DNA of 64,000 nt, from positions 2,294,001 to 2,358,000 of the forward strand of contig NC_012963.1 of assembly GCF_000027005.1 (NCBI RefSeq), read 5' to 3'. The notes beneath the pieces were generated by a model. The model saw only the letters and a program-made list of their open reading frames with translations. It was not told where the DNA came from and searched no databases. Made by a program: the position numbers and the translations under genes. Below, piece after piece: positions 9,268 to 18,824 of this stretch; the first letter of the stretch is position 1, and every line of letters begins with the position of its first letter. Source of the stretch: Komagataella phaffii GS115 (taxonomy: Eukaryota; Ascomycota; Pichiomycetes; Pichiales; Pichiaceae).

Positions 9268-10821
9268 ATGGGTGCAAATACCTCAACCTTACCAAAGAGA
9301 ACCTTCAAACCTGTGGTTAACGAACCAGAGCAGCTATCCAATCAAGAATTGATTGAAAGACTCCAATGCCTTCTGAGTAAGAACACAACCACTAGCGAAG
9401 TGTTCAATGAGAAAGGAGAGTATGATCTCGTTGAAAAGACCCCAGTGGTTAGTCAAGAGGCTCAAAACAATCCGATTAATGCTGAGAATTTAGATGTTTG
9501 GGAAACAAAACTGCTCAGTGACCCCAAGAATCAATTGGCGCTTAACTGCTTCACAGGTAATAATATTACTGATATTATCGAGAACAACCAAGCAGTCAGT
9601 AAGGCCAATCGGAACCTGTTCAACTACGAGGTGAAATTCTCGGGAGGGCCCATTACCAACCAAAAGTCCAGTGGAAGATGTTGGATTTTTGCAAGCACCA
9701 ATGTGTTCAAGAGTCAAATAAAATCCAAGTTTTCGTTGGATTCTTTTGAATTGAGTCAGAATTACTTATTCTTCTACGATAAGCTGGAAAAATCGAATTA
9801 CTTTTTGCACAACATTATCGAAAGTGCAGGTGAAAATCTTGACTCCCGTCTCAACCAATTTCTACTGGACGTTCCCATCAATGACGGAGGGCAGTGGGAT
9901 ATGATTGTTAATTTGGTGGAGAAATATGGGCTGGTTCCCCATGATATCTACCCAGACTCATTTAGTGCAACATCCTCTTCTCGCTTGAATTATATCATCA
10001 CCAACAAACTGAGAGAGTTTGCTTTGATCTTGAGAAAACTGGTCAACACCGAAGGTATGAACTCCCTGAACGCTAAAGAGAACATTCTTTCCGTGAAAGA
10101 GACGATGATCAAGGAGATCTATAGCATTTTAGCATTGACTCTTGGTGTTCCACCAAAGGCCGATGATGAAATTGTTTGGGACTACAAAGACAAGTTCGGC
10201 AACTATCTTAGCATCACCACCACCCCAAAGAAATTTTATAAGAAGATCTTGGGTGTGGACGCAACTGAGTATTTCTCAGTAATCAATGACCCAAGAAATG
10301 ACTACAACAAGTTATACACTGTGGACAAGCTCAACAACGTTCTTGGAGGAAAGCCTATTGAGTACGTCAACGCCGAACTACCAACTATCAAGGAAATTCT
10401 GATCAAGATGATTAAAAAGAATGAGCCAGTCTTCTTCGGGTCAGACGTTGGAAAGTTTGAGGATACAAAGCTAGGACTTATGGATGTAAATTCCTGGGAT
10501 TACGAGCTTGGATTTGGAACCAATTTGAATATCGACAAGAAAGCACGTCTTCTAACAGGCTCTTCGCAAATGACTCATGCCATGGTCATCACTGGCGTTC
10601 ATCTTATTGATGGCAAGCCTGTTAGATGGAAAGTTGAAAATTCTTGGGGTACAGATGTTGGCCACGACGGGTACTTCATCATGACTGACGAATGGTTCGA
10701 CCAATACGTGTTCCAAATCGTAACAAGCTCTAAGTATGCTCCAGCAGAACTAGTTTCAACATGGAAGAGTGGTGACTACCAGATCCTACCGTTCTATGAC
10801 CCAATGGGTGCTTTGGCTTAA
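9268..10821 (+). CDS. LAP3: Bleomycin hydrolase / cysteine aminopeptidase
   Basis: 517 residues, papain-fold C1B peptidase that forms a self-compartmentalised hexamer, trims peptides, and hydrolyses bleomycin and homocysteine thiolactone. Catalytic residues are visible: Cys138 in QKSSGRCWIF, His437 in QMTHAMVITGVH, and Asn458 in VENSWGTDVG. The C-terminal arm, which lies in the active-site cleft, ends DPMGALA. Yeast and human enzymes carry one more residue there, which they clip off themselves; here it is absent. The start MGANTSTLPK fits an N-myristoylation consensus (Gly2, Ser6), and a 70-residue leader precedes the conserved core. No intron needed. Confidence 0.94.
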   Translation: MGANTSTLPKRTFKPVVNEPEQLSNQELIERLQCLLSKNTTTSEVFNEKGEYDLVEKTPVVSQEAQNNPINAENLDVWETKLLSDPKNQLALNCFTGNNITDIIENNQAVSKANRNLFNYEVKFSGGPITNQKSSGRCWIFASTNVFKSQIKSKFSLDSFELSQNYLFFYDKLEKSNYFLHNIIESAGENLDSRLNQFLLDVPINDGGQWDMIVNLVEKYGLVPHDIYPDSFSATSSSRLNYIITNKLREFALILRKLVNTEGMNSLNAKENILSVKETMIKEIYSILALTLGVPPKADDEIVWDYKDKFGNYLSITTTPKKFYKKILGVDATEYFSVINDPRNDYNKLYTVDKLNNVLGGKPIEYVNAELPTIKEILIKMIKKNEPVFFGSDVGKFEDTKLGLMDVNSWDYELGFGTNLNIDKKARLLTGSSQMTHAMVITGVHLIDGKPVRWKVENSWGTDVGHDGYFIMTDEWFDQYVFQIVTSSKYAPAELVSTWKSGDYQILPFYDPMGALA

Positions 10822-10991
10822 GAGGAGGAAGGAAAGCGTAGGTGGTATGCTGTTAAAATTAGCGTGCGGCTCGGTTAGCTCCAGCCGCTCTATTGTTGAT
10901 TTTGCGTTTCGATTTGTGTCTTTAGAAAATAGGCATCTCTATACTAATTGATATTACGTTATTTGCTTCTGTCTTGATCATTTTCTTTTCA

Positions 10992-11960
10992 ATGTCGAAT
11001 AGCAAAACTGAACTCTTTCAGGATTTGAATGTCCCCAAAGAGTTGAGGCAGCCCAAACAAGGATCAGTTGCCAATACGAAGGTTAGGATGATTCTCGACA
11101 CCTTTAATGGAAGGCTACTTGAGTTGTCATTCCGTCCTATTGTCATACCTCTACGATTGGTATTTTCTGGCACTTTTATGTATCCTCTTTTAGGAGTCAC
11201 TTACTTTATCAGCCATCCTGTTCTATGGTCATATCTATTCTCGTTGATACTCCCTCAGTTGATTATGACATTTATCGTTTATGTCATAGTTTTCATAGCC
11301 ATTTATCCATTGCAAGCCGTCTTTTCATTTTTCTTCAATGGGCCAATTGGTTTGATAACGGCCATATTTGCTGTTCTACAAATAGGAGCATTGATATCCA
11401 ACTGGATGGTTACGTGGCTTATTTTACCAGTGCCTTTGAACATGATGTTTGATGCAATACTCACAAATGAAGGATTGGATGAAATAGTACTGAGGGGCAA
11501 ACTTCGTCGGATAGTGAGACCAAGTTTCCCTGTCAGAGTCCGTAAAGCCATCTGGACAGTGCCCATTCAAATATTGTTTCCCATATGGCTATACAGGTCT
11601 TTGTTGATAGTCGGACTGAATTTTATACCAGTCATAGGTCCCATATTGGTCGTAATTATCCAGGCGCCCTCCAAGGGTTATAAATCTCACCAAAGATATT
11701 TTGACTTGAAGGGATTAGACACGAGACAGATCAATGCAGTTATCAGAAGCAAAAAAGGTGAGTATCTAGGGTTCGGATTAGTAGCAGGGTTACTGGAAAC
11801 GATACCATTTCTGAGTATGTTTTTCATCTTTTCTAATATGACAGGAGCATCATTATGGGCAGTTAGCTTGGAAAATCGTATAGCCAAGGAACAATATATT
11901 GGGAATACAAGAGCACTGGGGAAGGCTAGAGGGAGAGCTTTAATCAATGCAATCGATTAG
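10992..11960 (+). CDS. Rrt8/Lds-like multi-pass membrane protein (EI24-type)
   Basis: 322 residues from the ATG at 10992 (MSNSKTELFQDL); the frame extends six codons further only to a TTG. Four to six hydrophobic segments are visible: around FMYPLLGVTYFISHPVLWSYL, LIMTFIVYVIVFIAIYPLQAVFSFFF, GLITAIFAVLQIGALISNW, ILFPIWLYRSLLIVGLNFIPVIGPILVVII and GFGLVAGLLETIPFLSMFFIF. The pattern, including VPLNMMFDAIL and FIPVIGPI, resembles the Saccharomyces Rrt8/Lds1/Lds2 group of lipid-droplet and spore-wall proteins. The tail IAKEQYIGN is also typical. Its 3' end overlaps the GSH2 stop codon on the other strand by four bases. The molecular role is unknown. Confidence 0.65.
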   Translation: MSNSKTELFQDLNVPKELRQPKQGSVANTKVRMILDTFNGRLLELSFRPIVIPLRLVFSGTFMYPLLGVTYFISHPVLWSYLFSLILPQLIMTFIVYVIVFIAIYPLQAVFSFFFNGPIGLITAIFAVLQIGALISNWMVTWLILPVPLNMMFDAILTNEGLDEIVLRGKLRRIVRPSFPVRVRKAIWTVPIQILFPIWLYRSLLIVGLNFIPVIGPILVVIIQAPSKGYKSHQRYFDLKGLDTRQINAVIRSKKGEYLGFGLVAGLLETIPFLSMFFIFSNMTGASLWAVSLENRIAKEQYIGNTRALGKARGRALINAID

Positions 11961-13441
11961 AAGAGATAAACACTGTCAACACATCCAAACCCAGCAGCAA
12001 CACCTCCCTCATTAGAGGAGCTGAACTTGGAACGTAATAGCCAACCCGAAACTTCATTGCTAAGGATTTGCCCCGAGTTTTCATTGAACAATAATGTTCC
12101 AAACACACCCAATTCACTAATAATGTCTTCCTCATATATTTTCCCCTCACGTATTATCTTATTCTTTGAGGCTGGTGGGCGAATCAGTTCCATGAGTATA
12201 TAGCCTTGCCAATCTTTCTCATTTAAACTCTGTAGAAAGGGAACAATATTTTCTTTGTAAATGTTATTACCTCCACCTTCTCTCTGAGGTTTCAAAACAA
12301 ACTGCTCCGGTTTTTCAAAAGCAAGTTTCTTGGCCTTTTGTCCAAGCTCAGAGTTGTCCAGTGGGTACAATTTGACGAATGTATCGCATAAGGTACTCAG
12401 GTCCTGGTCATTTTTTGTAGGTAGAAACTGCTGTATTGCCTCTTTTGTAGATAGAATTTGTTGAACTTTTTTACAACCGCTAAGCTGGGTCAGAACACTT
12501 GGACATTTGATAGCTTTGGTCACCTCCAATTCCAGCCTTGTCTGCCAGTTTTGCAAGTTACTAAAATCACTTGGTGCATAAGCTGAACGATAATAGATAA
12601 CTGAAACTTCTTCCCCCGTCGTTTTCAGTCGAATTCTTCTCGTTTGCTCATCAATATCAATACTTGCAGATATATCTTCCATGCGCAATCGAATAGATCT
12701 AACTTTATGACGTTTTAACAGTTCGAATTCAAGGGCCCTTTGGTCAAAAACGTTTCGTTCATTATTTTGCACTACCACTAGCACAACAGAGGACTCAACA
12801 GACTCACTAGTATTATAATACGCGGCAGCTTTTGCCAAACCATCGGCCAAAGAAACTGTCGATTCAGAATTTGGAAGCTCATCATCTTCAAAATGAAGCT
12901 TACCCTCATTGTGGTAATTACCATTCTCATTTAAGTACCTGTGAAGCTGGGCAACCTTGGGTGATAACCCCCCAAAGGATACACTAACAGTGTTGAATTC
13001 AATTTGTTTGATTTTTCCATTTATACCATCAAATGAGGGAGCAGATAACGTATCCACCATGTAATCGGATCGAAACAAGCCCAATGAGACTGGTTGAACA
13101 ATTCCAATCTTCTTGGCCTCCTTGTAAATTTCCCATAACTTACCAGTAAAATCCCTATCAAATTGAGATAAGTCCTCCAGAATTGAGCCCAGCCATTCCT
13201 GATTTTTGACTACCTGAGCATAGAGCTCATTAAAGTCTTCCTGAACGGCCAATGCCTTCTCAAATTGTCCTCTTGGAAATGGTGTTGGAAAAAGGGTAAC
13301 TGGTGCATAGCCAGTGTTATGAAGCTCAAAATTGGTGGGGTACATCGCTAAACCATTTCCTAGCGCCCAATGGCTCAGATTATTGACCAATTCAGATTGG
13401 CGGTCTTCATTTAGCGTAGGAAGAGGTTTTGGTGCAGTCAT
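11957..13441 (-). CDS. GSH2: Glutathione synthetase
   Basis: 494 residues from the ATG at 13441 (MTAPKPLPTLNED). The upstream TTG at 13447 is in frame but unlikely. The enzyme joins gamma-glutamylcysteine and glycine using ATP, the second step of glutathione synthesis in the cytosol. Eukaryotic synthetase marks are GLFRSDYMVD, IKQIEFNTVSVSFGGL (substrate binding), the ATP-grasp glycine-rich loop FVLKPQREGGGNN near 390, and YILMELIRPP. Length fits Saccharomyces Gsh2 (491). Convergent with the RRT8-like gene with overlapping stop codons, and divergent from nothing close: STT3 lies upstream on the same strand 127 bp away. Confidence 0.95.
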   Translation of the reverse strand: MTAPKPLPTLNEDRQSELVNNLSHWALGNGLAMYPTNFELHNTGYAPVTLFPTPFPRGQFEKALAVQEDFNELYAQVVKNQEWLGSILEDLSQFDRDFTGKLWEIYKEAKKIGIVQPVSLGLFRSDYMVDTLSAPSFDGINGKIKQIEFNTVSVSFGGLSPKVAQLHRYLNENGNYHNEGKLHFEDDELPNSESTVSLADGLAKAAAYYNTSESVESSVVLVVVQNNERNVFDQRALEFELLKRHKVRSIRLRMEDISASIDIDEQTRRIRLKTTGEEVSVIYYRSAYAPSDFSNLQNWQTRLELEVTKAIKCPSVLTQLSGCKKVQQILSTKEAIQQFLPTKNDQDLSTLCDTFVKLYPLDNSELGQKAKKLAFEKPEQFVLKPQREGGGNNIYKENIVPFLQSLNEKDWQGYILMELIRPPASKNKIIREGKIYEEDIISELGVFGTLLFNENSGQILSNEVSGWLLRSKFSSSNEGGVAAGFGCVDSVYLF

Positions 13442-13567
13442 TAGCAAGTTACGGGCTAAGACTAGGCTAACTTTTGAGACCTACGAAAGGTGAACATCAT
13501 TACATAAGCACGCAATATGTTATCATTCTAACCCCAGAGCTCTGTCTATCTAAAATACACAACTACA

Positions 13568-15796
13568 CTACACCCGTAGATCCAATGAGGGTTTCTTGTT
13601 GACCCTCAATCTGCGACCTTTTTTAGTGGCCAACTTTTTCTCGTTATCCTTCAGGGTCAGTAGGCTTCTTCCCAAGTTGTCTGGCTCTTTGAGCTTGTAA
13701 AGACGAACCAGCCAGTTCTCACTTGTGAATACTTCTTCAACAATGTTAAGATCTATAGACTCAGCGTAAGAGCGACTCAATCTTTGACCTCTGACACGGT
13801 CTATGGCATCTCCAGAGGGGAAAAGTTCACCGAATCTGTAAAATGACATCTTGTACAGCATTGAGTCTTTCATGGCTTGAGCTGCATTGTCATCAATTTT
13901 ATATTCTCCTCTGGGGGTAAAGTATCCTCTTTCGCTGACTTCCTCGGGCCAGATACCTTCGGAAATTCTGACCATCCATAAGAATTTGTTTATGTCATCG
14001 CCAGAATATCCAAGAACACCCCCGAAAATGACCAAAATGTAATCAACTCCGAGTTGTCTCATGATGACTTCTGATTTTTCTTCAGATACAGCCATTGCCT
14101 TACCAACAGTTGCTATGTGTGTGTTGTTCCAGGTATTGTTATCAACAAACGTAGTTCTATCAGCCATTCCTCCGATTTGATAACCGTAATCCCACCAGGC
14201 CATTACCTTGGCATCTTCCGGAGTATTCATACGAAGCCAGTAATATGCTTCACGATAGTCATCGATTAAAATTTGAGAACCATCTGCTGCGTGAGAGGCA
14301 AGAACAACCGAAGGGGATGAGTACGCGTTCTCAGTGACCCATGTGCAGTGCTTGACGTAAAAGAAAAGATAAAATCCAAAAGAGCCCAAAACAGCCAGCT
14401 TGGAGAATAAGGTAAAGAAGTTTCCTGATTTGCCTTTGACAACGTCCGTGAAATCAGAATACACTTCGAAAAGTTTAGTAATGGCAATAGCACCACATAC
14501 ACAAACAATTGGAGCTAAGGTCAATATTAGTCTAACCATGACTCCAGCAAAGTAACTGGCAAGAACAGAGTAGATGATCACAAACACTGCTCCATCAGTC
14601 AATTCTTGGAAACAGAACCACACACCTACTGGAAACAACCAAATCAAGAAGTTTAAATCAAAGAAAAATGAAGCCCATGGGGTAGGTTGATGTTCAGAGA
14701 CCGATGCGATGATTGGAATATGAATCTTTGCGTAATTGGTATCCCATAATGAGTAGAATCTTCCGGTCCATGGAGCGATAAGACCAATTTTAGTAGCAAG
14801 AACCAAGCCAACAACACCTAGGATACCAATAACGACACCAGAAGCAATCGCCAGCTTGATAAAAACTTTACGGGACAGTTGAGATTTGAAGAAATCTCCA
14901 ATCAAAACAAGTTGGATGAGGCCGAAAACACCTAATGGAGCCATATGATCATTGGAACGAATGGGCAAAAAGCCGACGAAGGGGATCTGCATACTCATAA
15001 GAGTTCCAAGGACGTACCAAGTAGTATAACTGACGTAAATCTTGTGAGTGAACCTTCCCATCAAAAGTAGAACAAACACGTGAAGAGGAATCAGGTTTGT
15101 GATGAAAACATATCCACCCCAAGCACTGACCATGTAAAAGTAAAACAAAGCAGTGACGGAACTGTAAAAAATGGATCCTAATTTAACAGCTTTAATCCAG
15201 AAGTAAAAAGTCACCATCAACAAAGTGATAGCGATAGCTTCATTATCATAAGAGCCTGCCACCGAACGAGAAATATAACCTGGAGTAATTCCCATGAAAA
15301 TTGCACTGAACAAAGCGGCAGTTGCCTTTGCAGTCCCATTGGCGATGGATTCAGAGTCATTGGTCAGTTCCAAGGTCAAAAAGTACATAGCAATGGCAGT
15401 CAATGAACTGAAAGCAGGAGCTAACATGACACAGATGTTTCTAATATCAATTGGAAGTCCGATCTTGGCCAACAGGTTGTGAATGACGGCACTAGTGACC
15501 ATCAAACCTGGATAAAGAGTCCCACCAGTGACTCGTCCTAGAGGATACCAAGTCTTGTCATCAAACCAGTTCAAGAACTTGTAAAATCCATTGTGAACCA
15601 AATACTTTGTGGCTCTAAAGTTGAACCATGGGTCGAATTCATGGATAATTGACTCAAACCGAATCACTGAGAACAATCGTGATGAAACTGCTGCAATTGT
15701 TATGCTTATGAAAATAAGCACGATCAAAAGGCTCTTTATGAGCTTTAGCACCCTATCGTTAACGGTGATATACCCCTGATCGTTAATAGTAACCAT
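13568..15796 (-). CDS. STT3: Oligosaccharyltransferase catalytic subunit Stt3
   Basis: 742 residues, multi-pass ER protein that transfers the lipid-linked glycan to Asn-X-Ser/Thr. The N-terminal part has about 13 membrane helices. The first luminal loop has the FDPWFNFRATKYLV motif with catalytic acids. SVSEHQPTPW (the SVSE motif) lies in the large external loop before the last helices. The acceptor-binding WWDYG motif is at residues 534-538 in a soluble luminal C-terminal domain. The tail is basic (KKGRRLRVNKKP). All features match fungal Stt3 (718 in Saccharomyces). No frame problem. Confidence 0.97.
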   Translation of the reverse strand: MVTINDQGYITVNDRVLKLIKSLLIVLIFISITIAAVSSRLFSVIRFESIIHEFDPWFNFRATKYLVHNGFYKFLNWFDDKTWYPLGRVTGGTLYPGLMVTSAVIHNLLAKIGLPIDIRNICVMLAPAFSSLTAIAMYFLTLELTNDSESIANGTAKATAALFSAIFMGITPGYISRSVAGSYDNEAIAITLLMVTFYFWIKAVKLGSIFYSSVTALFYFYMVSAWGGYVFITNLIPLHVFVLLLMGRFTHKIYVSYTTWYVLGTLMSMQIPFVGFLPIRSNDHMAPLGVFGLIQLVLIGDFFKSQLSRKVFIKLAIASGVVIGILGVVGLVLATKIGLIAPWTGRFYSLWDTNYAKIHIPIIASVSEHQPTPWASFFFDLNFLIWLFPVGVWFCFQELTDGAVFVIIYSVLASYFAGVMVRLILTLAPIVCVCGAIAITKLFEVYSDFTDVVKGKSGNFFTLFSKLAVLGSFGFYLFFYVKHCTWVTENAYSSPSVVLASHAADGSQILIDDYREAYYWLRMNTPEDAKVMAWWDYGYQIGGMADRTTFVDNNTWNNTHIATVGKAMAVSEEKSEVIMRQLGVDYILVIFGGVLGYSGDDINKFLWMVRISEGIWPEEVSERGYFTPRGEYKIDDNAAQAMKDSMLYKMSFYRFGELFPSGDAIDRVRGQRLSRSYAESIDLNIVEEVFTSENWLVRLYKLKEPDNLGRSLLTLKDNEKKLATKKGRRLRVNKKPSLDLRV

Positions 15797-16010
15797 TGTT
15801 GGAGATCCGTTGAGGGAGGATTTGGCGGTGGAGAGTATTTTAAGCTAGTCGCTCCAACGTGTCTTTTTCGGCGGAGTAGTGTACTGTTTATGTGTTGGAA
15901 GGTATTCGCGAAGGATGCTCTCGGATGTATTTACTAGGGAAGGGAAGTGCAAGGGCTAGCAGGAAAGGAGAGCCCAATTATATAATCATTTGTTCGGTGA
16001 GTTGATTGAT

Positions 16011-18569
16011 CTATTTATTATTATCTTCAAGCACCATATTAGGTTCTACCAAATTCATTCGTGAGGGTGCACCTAAGGGTGGAACTATTTCTGTTTCATC
16101 TGGTTGAGCTTCAGCGTTCTTCAAAGAGCTTAGAAGGCTCTTACTTTGTTTGGACGGAATTAGTTTTCTTGTGGTTAGTGAACTCTGTCTGGAAGCTTTA
16201 ACCGTAGAAAATGACGAATCTGCGGCATCTGGCAACGGTGAAATATCCATAGCGTCAACAAATTTATCCATGTCTACGTCTGAATCTTCAAGACTGGTTT
16301 CCATATGCTGTTGCTCTTCATCATCTTCGTTAAAATCCTTCTCCCCGTCTTCATGTATATTTTCGTTAGTGTAGGGCATGCTCCATCGGACTTTCTTTCC
16401 CTTTAGTCTTTGAGGTTTCTTAATTGGTGAATTGAACCACCTTTTCCAAAGCGGTGTCTTGGGAGAGAAGCTGTATTGTTTTTCTTTGCTCAATTTCATA
16501 CGAGGAGGTGTTGCTCTTAATGGTTGAGTAGACTGCGTTGAACCATACGAAATGCTCTCGCCCTCAAATACCCAACTTGCTGGCAGGGGAAGGTTGGATT
16601 TATCAACAGTGAAACTCAACTCATACTGCAAAGCTTCTGAAATTGTATCCGAAAATCTTCTTACCAATGAGTCCAACTTCTTTTGCACCTCTTCACTCTC
16701 TATCTCTTGTACAAGTTTTAAAAGAAAATGAAGGGACGGAAATATGTCGGATTCCATCAGCGGAAGCCTTTTTAATTGTGGTAAACACAACTCAAAAACT
16801 GTCTGGGATAGAATGTTTTCCTCCCTTTCGAAAGATTCTTTAAGTAAGGCAACTTGATTATTGAATTGTGTCGTATGAAAGTCAGTCCATCCGTCTAATT
16901 CGGCAAGCCTTTTTAGTTCCAGTTGACAACTGGCAGTTGTAATGTGTTCGATCTCTGTTTCGCTGTGCAATGCTTTGTAATTATCTTCAATTAATTTGTT
17001 CACCTTTGCTGACAACGATTGCACAAGCCGAACCATTTCTGAAAACCCAGAAACCAAATGGTCCCAATCAGTGCCGATGGACTCCAAGTTCTCCAAAAAT
17101 GATTCTATCGCTTTGGAATAAAGCTGCCATAGTTGACGCGATCCTAATAAGTATGCCCTATTCAATAGAATATTGGATTTTGATGCCAAAGAGTGCTTCA
17201 GTCCTTGCAAAATTTTGGAAAACTCTTCTTGACAAGAACTTACTACGTTTTCTCGTTTCAAAAGTGCATTCTCCACAACCCTAGACTCTCTAGATTTTAA
17301 ATCCATTATCTCCTGCTTTTGCTCTGTGATCATCTTCAAATAGGATCCAACGTGCCTGGTTAAATTATGCTGATTTCGAATTAGTTTAGTCTTGATTTCT
17401 TTAGCTCTATTGGCATATTTTAATGTGTTTAACGTCTCATCATAGTGACCCGAAGACGGTGATATACAGACAATCATGACAGTTTTGCAGTTTCCACCAA
17501 GGGAGAACTTTAGCAATCTTGTTAGCTTTGAATCTCTGTATGGAACGTGATTTCGTCTTCTAGGATCACATAATGCATTAATACAGTTCCCCAATGAAAG
17601 CAATGATTTATTGATATTTGCTCCTTCGTGCAGTCTTATACCTCTATTTTTGGTAGCAGCAGCTCTTTCACTTCCTGCTAGATCAATCAATGATAAAGTT
17701 GAATACATGTGATTCTCATTTATGTCAGGGGTTTTGTTTTTGATCATTAGATTGATTTGAAGTACTGCGTGTGAACGAGACGATGTCAAATTAGCCTCTG
17801 TTGGAGAGATTGTTCTATTTGCGTTTCCTTTCACTATCATATCCATTACTTCGTCAACAGAGACGGGATGATGCGTTGACAAATTGGATACGATAATTCG
17901 CTTCTGTTCATCTTCTCGTAGTATTAGTTTTCTTTGATCCATAGAGGGGTTCAACAAGTCTCTGATGGTTTCATTGTAAATTTCCAGATAACTGAGATTG
18001 AGTTCGATGATTTTATCGTTGGATAGATCTTCAATTCTTTGAAATAACTCTTGCATAGTGAGGAAAATCACACCCGGATCTTCCAAAGTTCCAGTAATTG
18101 TGTGTGTTTTACCACAGCCGGTGGCTCCATATGCAAAAACGGTTGCGTTGAATCCATCCAAGATGCTATCTAGCAGAGGCCTGGTGGTGTTTTCGTAAAC
18201 TGTCTTCTGGGTGGTGTCCTCGTCAAACAACCTATCAAATATAAATCTGTGTTCCCGTATTCTGGCTCTCCTTGACGATAGGTTATTTAAGGGTATTTGG
18301 TTCAGTGGATTGGACTCATTTGGATCAAATATCAACATTCGATCGTCGACCACATCAACGACTTTTCTGATTCCTTTGGGGAAAAATTTAGCCATCGATT
18401 CTCTCTCGTAGACATCTGACTTTCTAGAAGATGCCTGGGCCAATGAACCTCCTCCCAAAAAGAGATCATTCTCATCTTGATTTTGAACCAAGAAAGGCCG
18501 TTCAGCTTCTGTGAATGGACGAACACGGACTGCAACCGTGATAGATGAATCTCTGGTGTGCGGCTTCAT
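16011..18569 (-). CDS. KIP3: Kinesin-8 motor Kip3
   Basis: 852 residues from the ATG at 18569 (MKPHTRDSSITVAVRVRPF); the open frame extends seven codons to a TTG. The N-terminal motor domain (about 10-420) has the P-loop GATGCGKT at 148-155, switch I NLTSSRSHAV, switch II LIDLAGSERA, and HVPYRDSKLTRLLKFSLGGN. The family-specific insertion before EHRFIFDRLF and the neck YANRAKEIKTK point to kinesin-8, which walks to microtubule plus ends, depolymerises them and positions the spindle. A helical region and a disordered tail with SP/TP sites follow. Two ACGCG cores lie 145-175 bp upstream. Confidence 0.9.
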   Translation of the reverse strand: MKPHTRDSSITVAVRVRPFTEAERPFLVQNQDENDLFLGGGSLAQASSRKSDVYERESMAKFFPKGIRKVVDVVDDRMLIFDPNESNPLNQIPLNNLSSRRARIREHRFIFDRLFDEDTTQKTVYENTTRPLLDSILDGFNATVFAYGATGCGKTHTITGTLEDPGVIFLTMQELFQRIEDLSNDKIIELNLSYLEIYNETIRDLLNPSMDQRKLILREDEQKRIIVSNLSTHHPVSVDEVMDMIVKGNANRTISPTEANLTSSRSHAVLQINLMIKNKTPDINENHMYSTLSLIDLAGSERAAATKNRGIRLHEGANINKSLLSLGNCINALCDPRRRNHVPYRDSKLTRLLKFSLGGNCKTVMIVCISPSSGHYDETLNTLKYANRAKEIKTKLIRNQHNLTRHVGSYLKMITEQKQEIMDLKSRESRVVENALLKRENVVSSCQEEFSKILQGLKHSLASKSNILLNRAYLLGSRQLWQLYSKAIESFLENLESIGTDWDHLVSGFSEMVRLVQSLSAKVNKLIEDNYKALHSETEIEHITTASCQLELKRLAELDGWTDFHTTQFNNQVALLKESFEREENILSQTVFELCLPQLKRLPLMESDIFPSLHFLLKLVQEIESEEVQKKLDSLVRRFSDTISEALQYELSFTVDKSNLPLPASWVFEGESISYGSTQSTQPLRATPPRMKLSKEKQYSFSPKTPLWKRWFNSPIKKPQRLKGKKVRWSMPYTNENIHEDGEKDFNEDDEEQQHMETSLEDSDVDMDKFVDAMDISPLPDAADSSFSTVKASRQSSLTTRKLIPSKQSKSLLSSLKNAEAQPDETEIVPPLGAPSRMNLVEPNMVLEDNNK

Positions 18570-18712
18570 AGTTAGAATGGCAGTATTCAACTGCAGTCAA
18601 ACACTGTGAAGGGTAAACTGAAGAATTAATACGCTGAGTATCACGGGTATTTTTGTTTGTATGTACAATGCTAGATGTATTTACGTTTTTGTAAGGGGAG
18701 CAGAGCCAGAGG

Positions 18713-18744
18713 CGCGTACGGGAGAGATCTCGCAGCAAGCGCGT
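18713..18744 (-). promoter_or_regulatory. Two ACGCG cores upstream of KIP3 (MCB-like)
   Basis: On the KIP3 strand ACGCG occurs at 18744-18740 and 18717-18713, 145-175 bp before the ATG. ACGCG is the core of the MluI cell-cycle box read by MBF-type factors. Each is followed by C, not the T of the full ACGCGT, so this is a weak call. Confidence 0.3.
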
Positions 18745-18824
18745 GGAAACCTAAATCTGGGCTAGGCCGGTAAACATTCGCTAGGGGCTCGCTCTATGGA
18801 AGATTCTCTTGAACCCTATTTATC

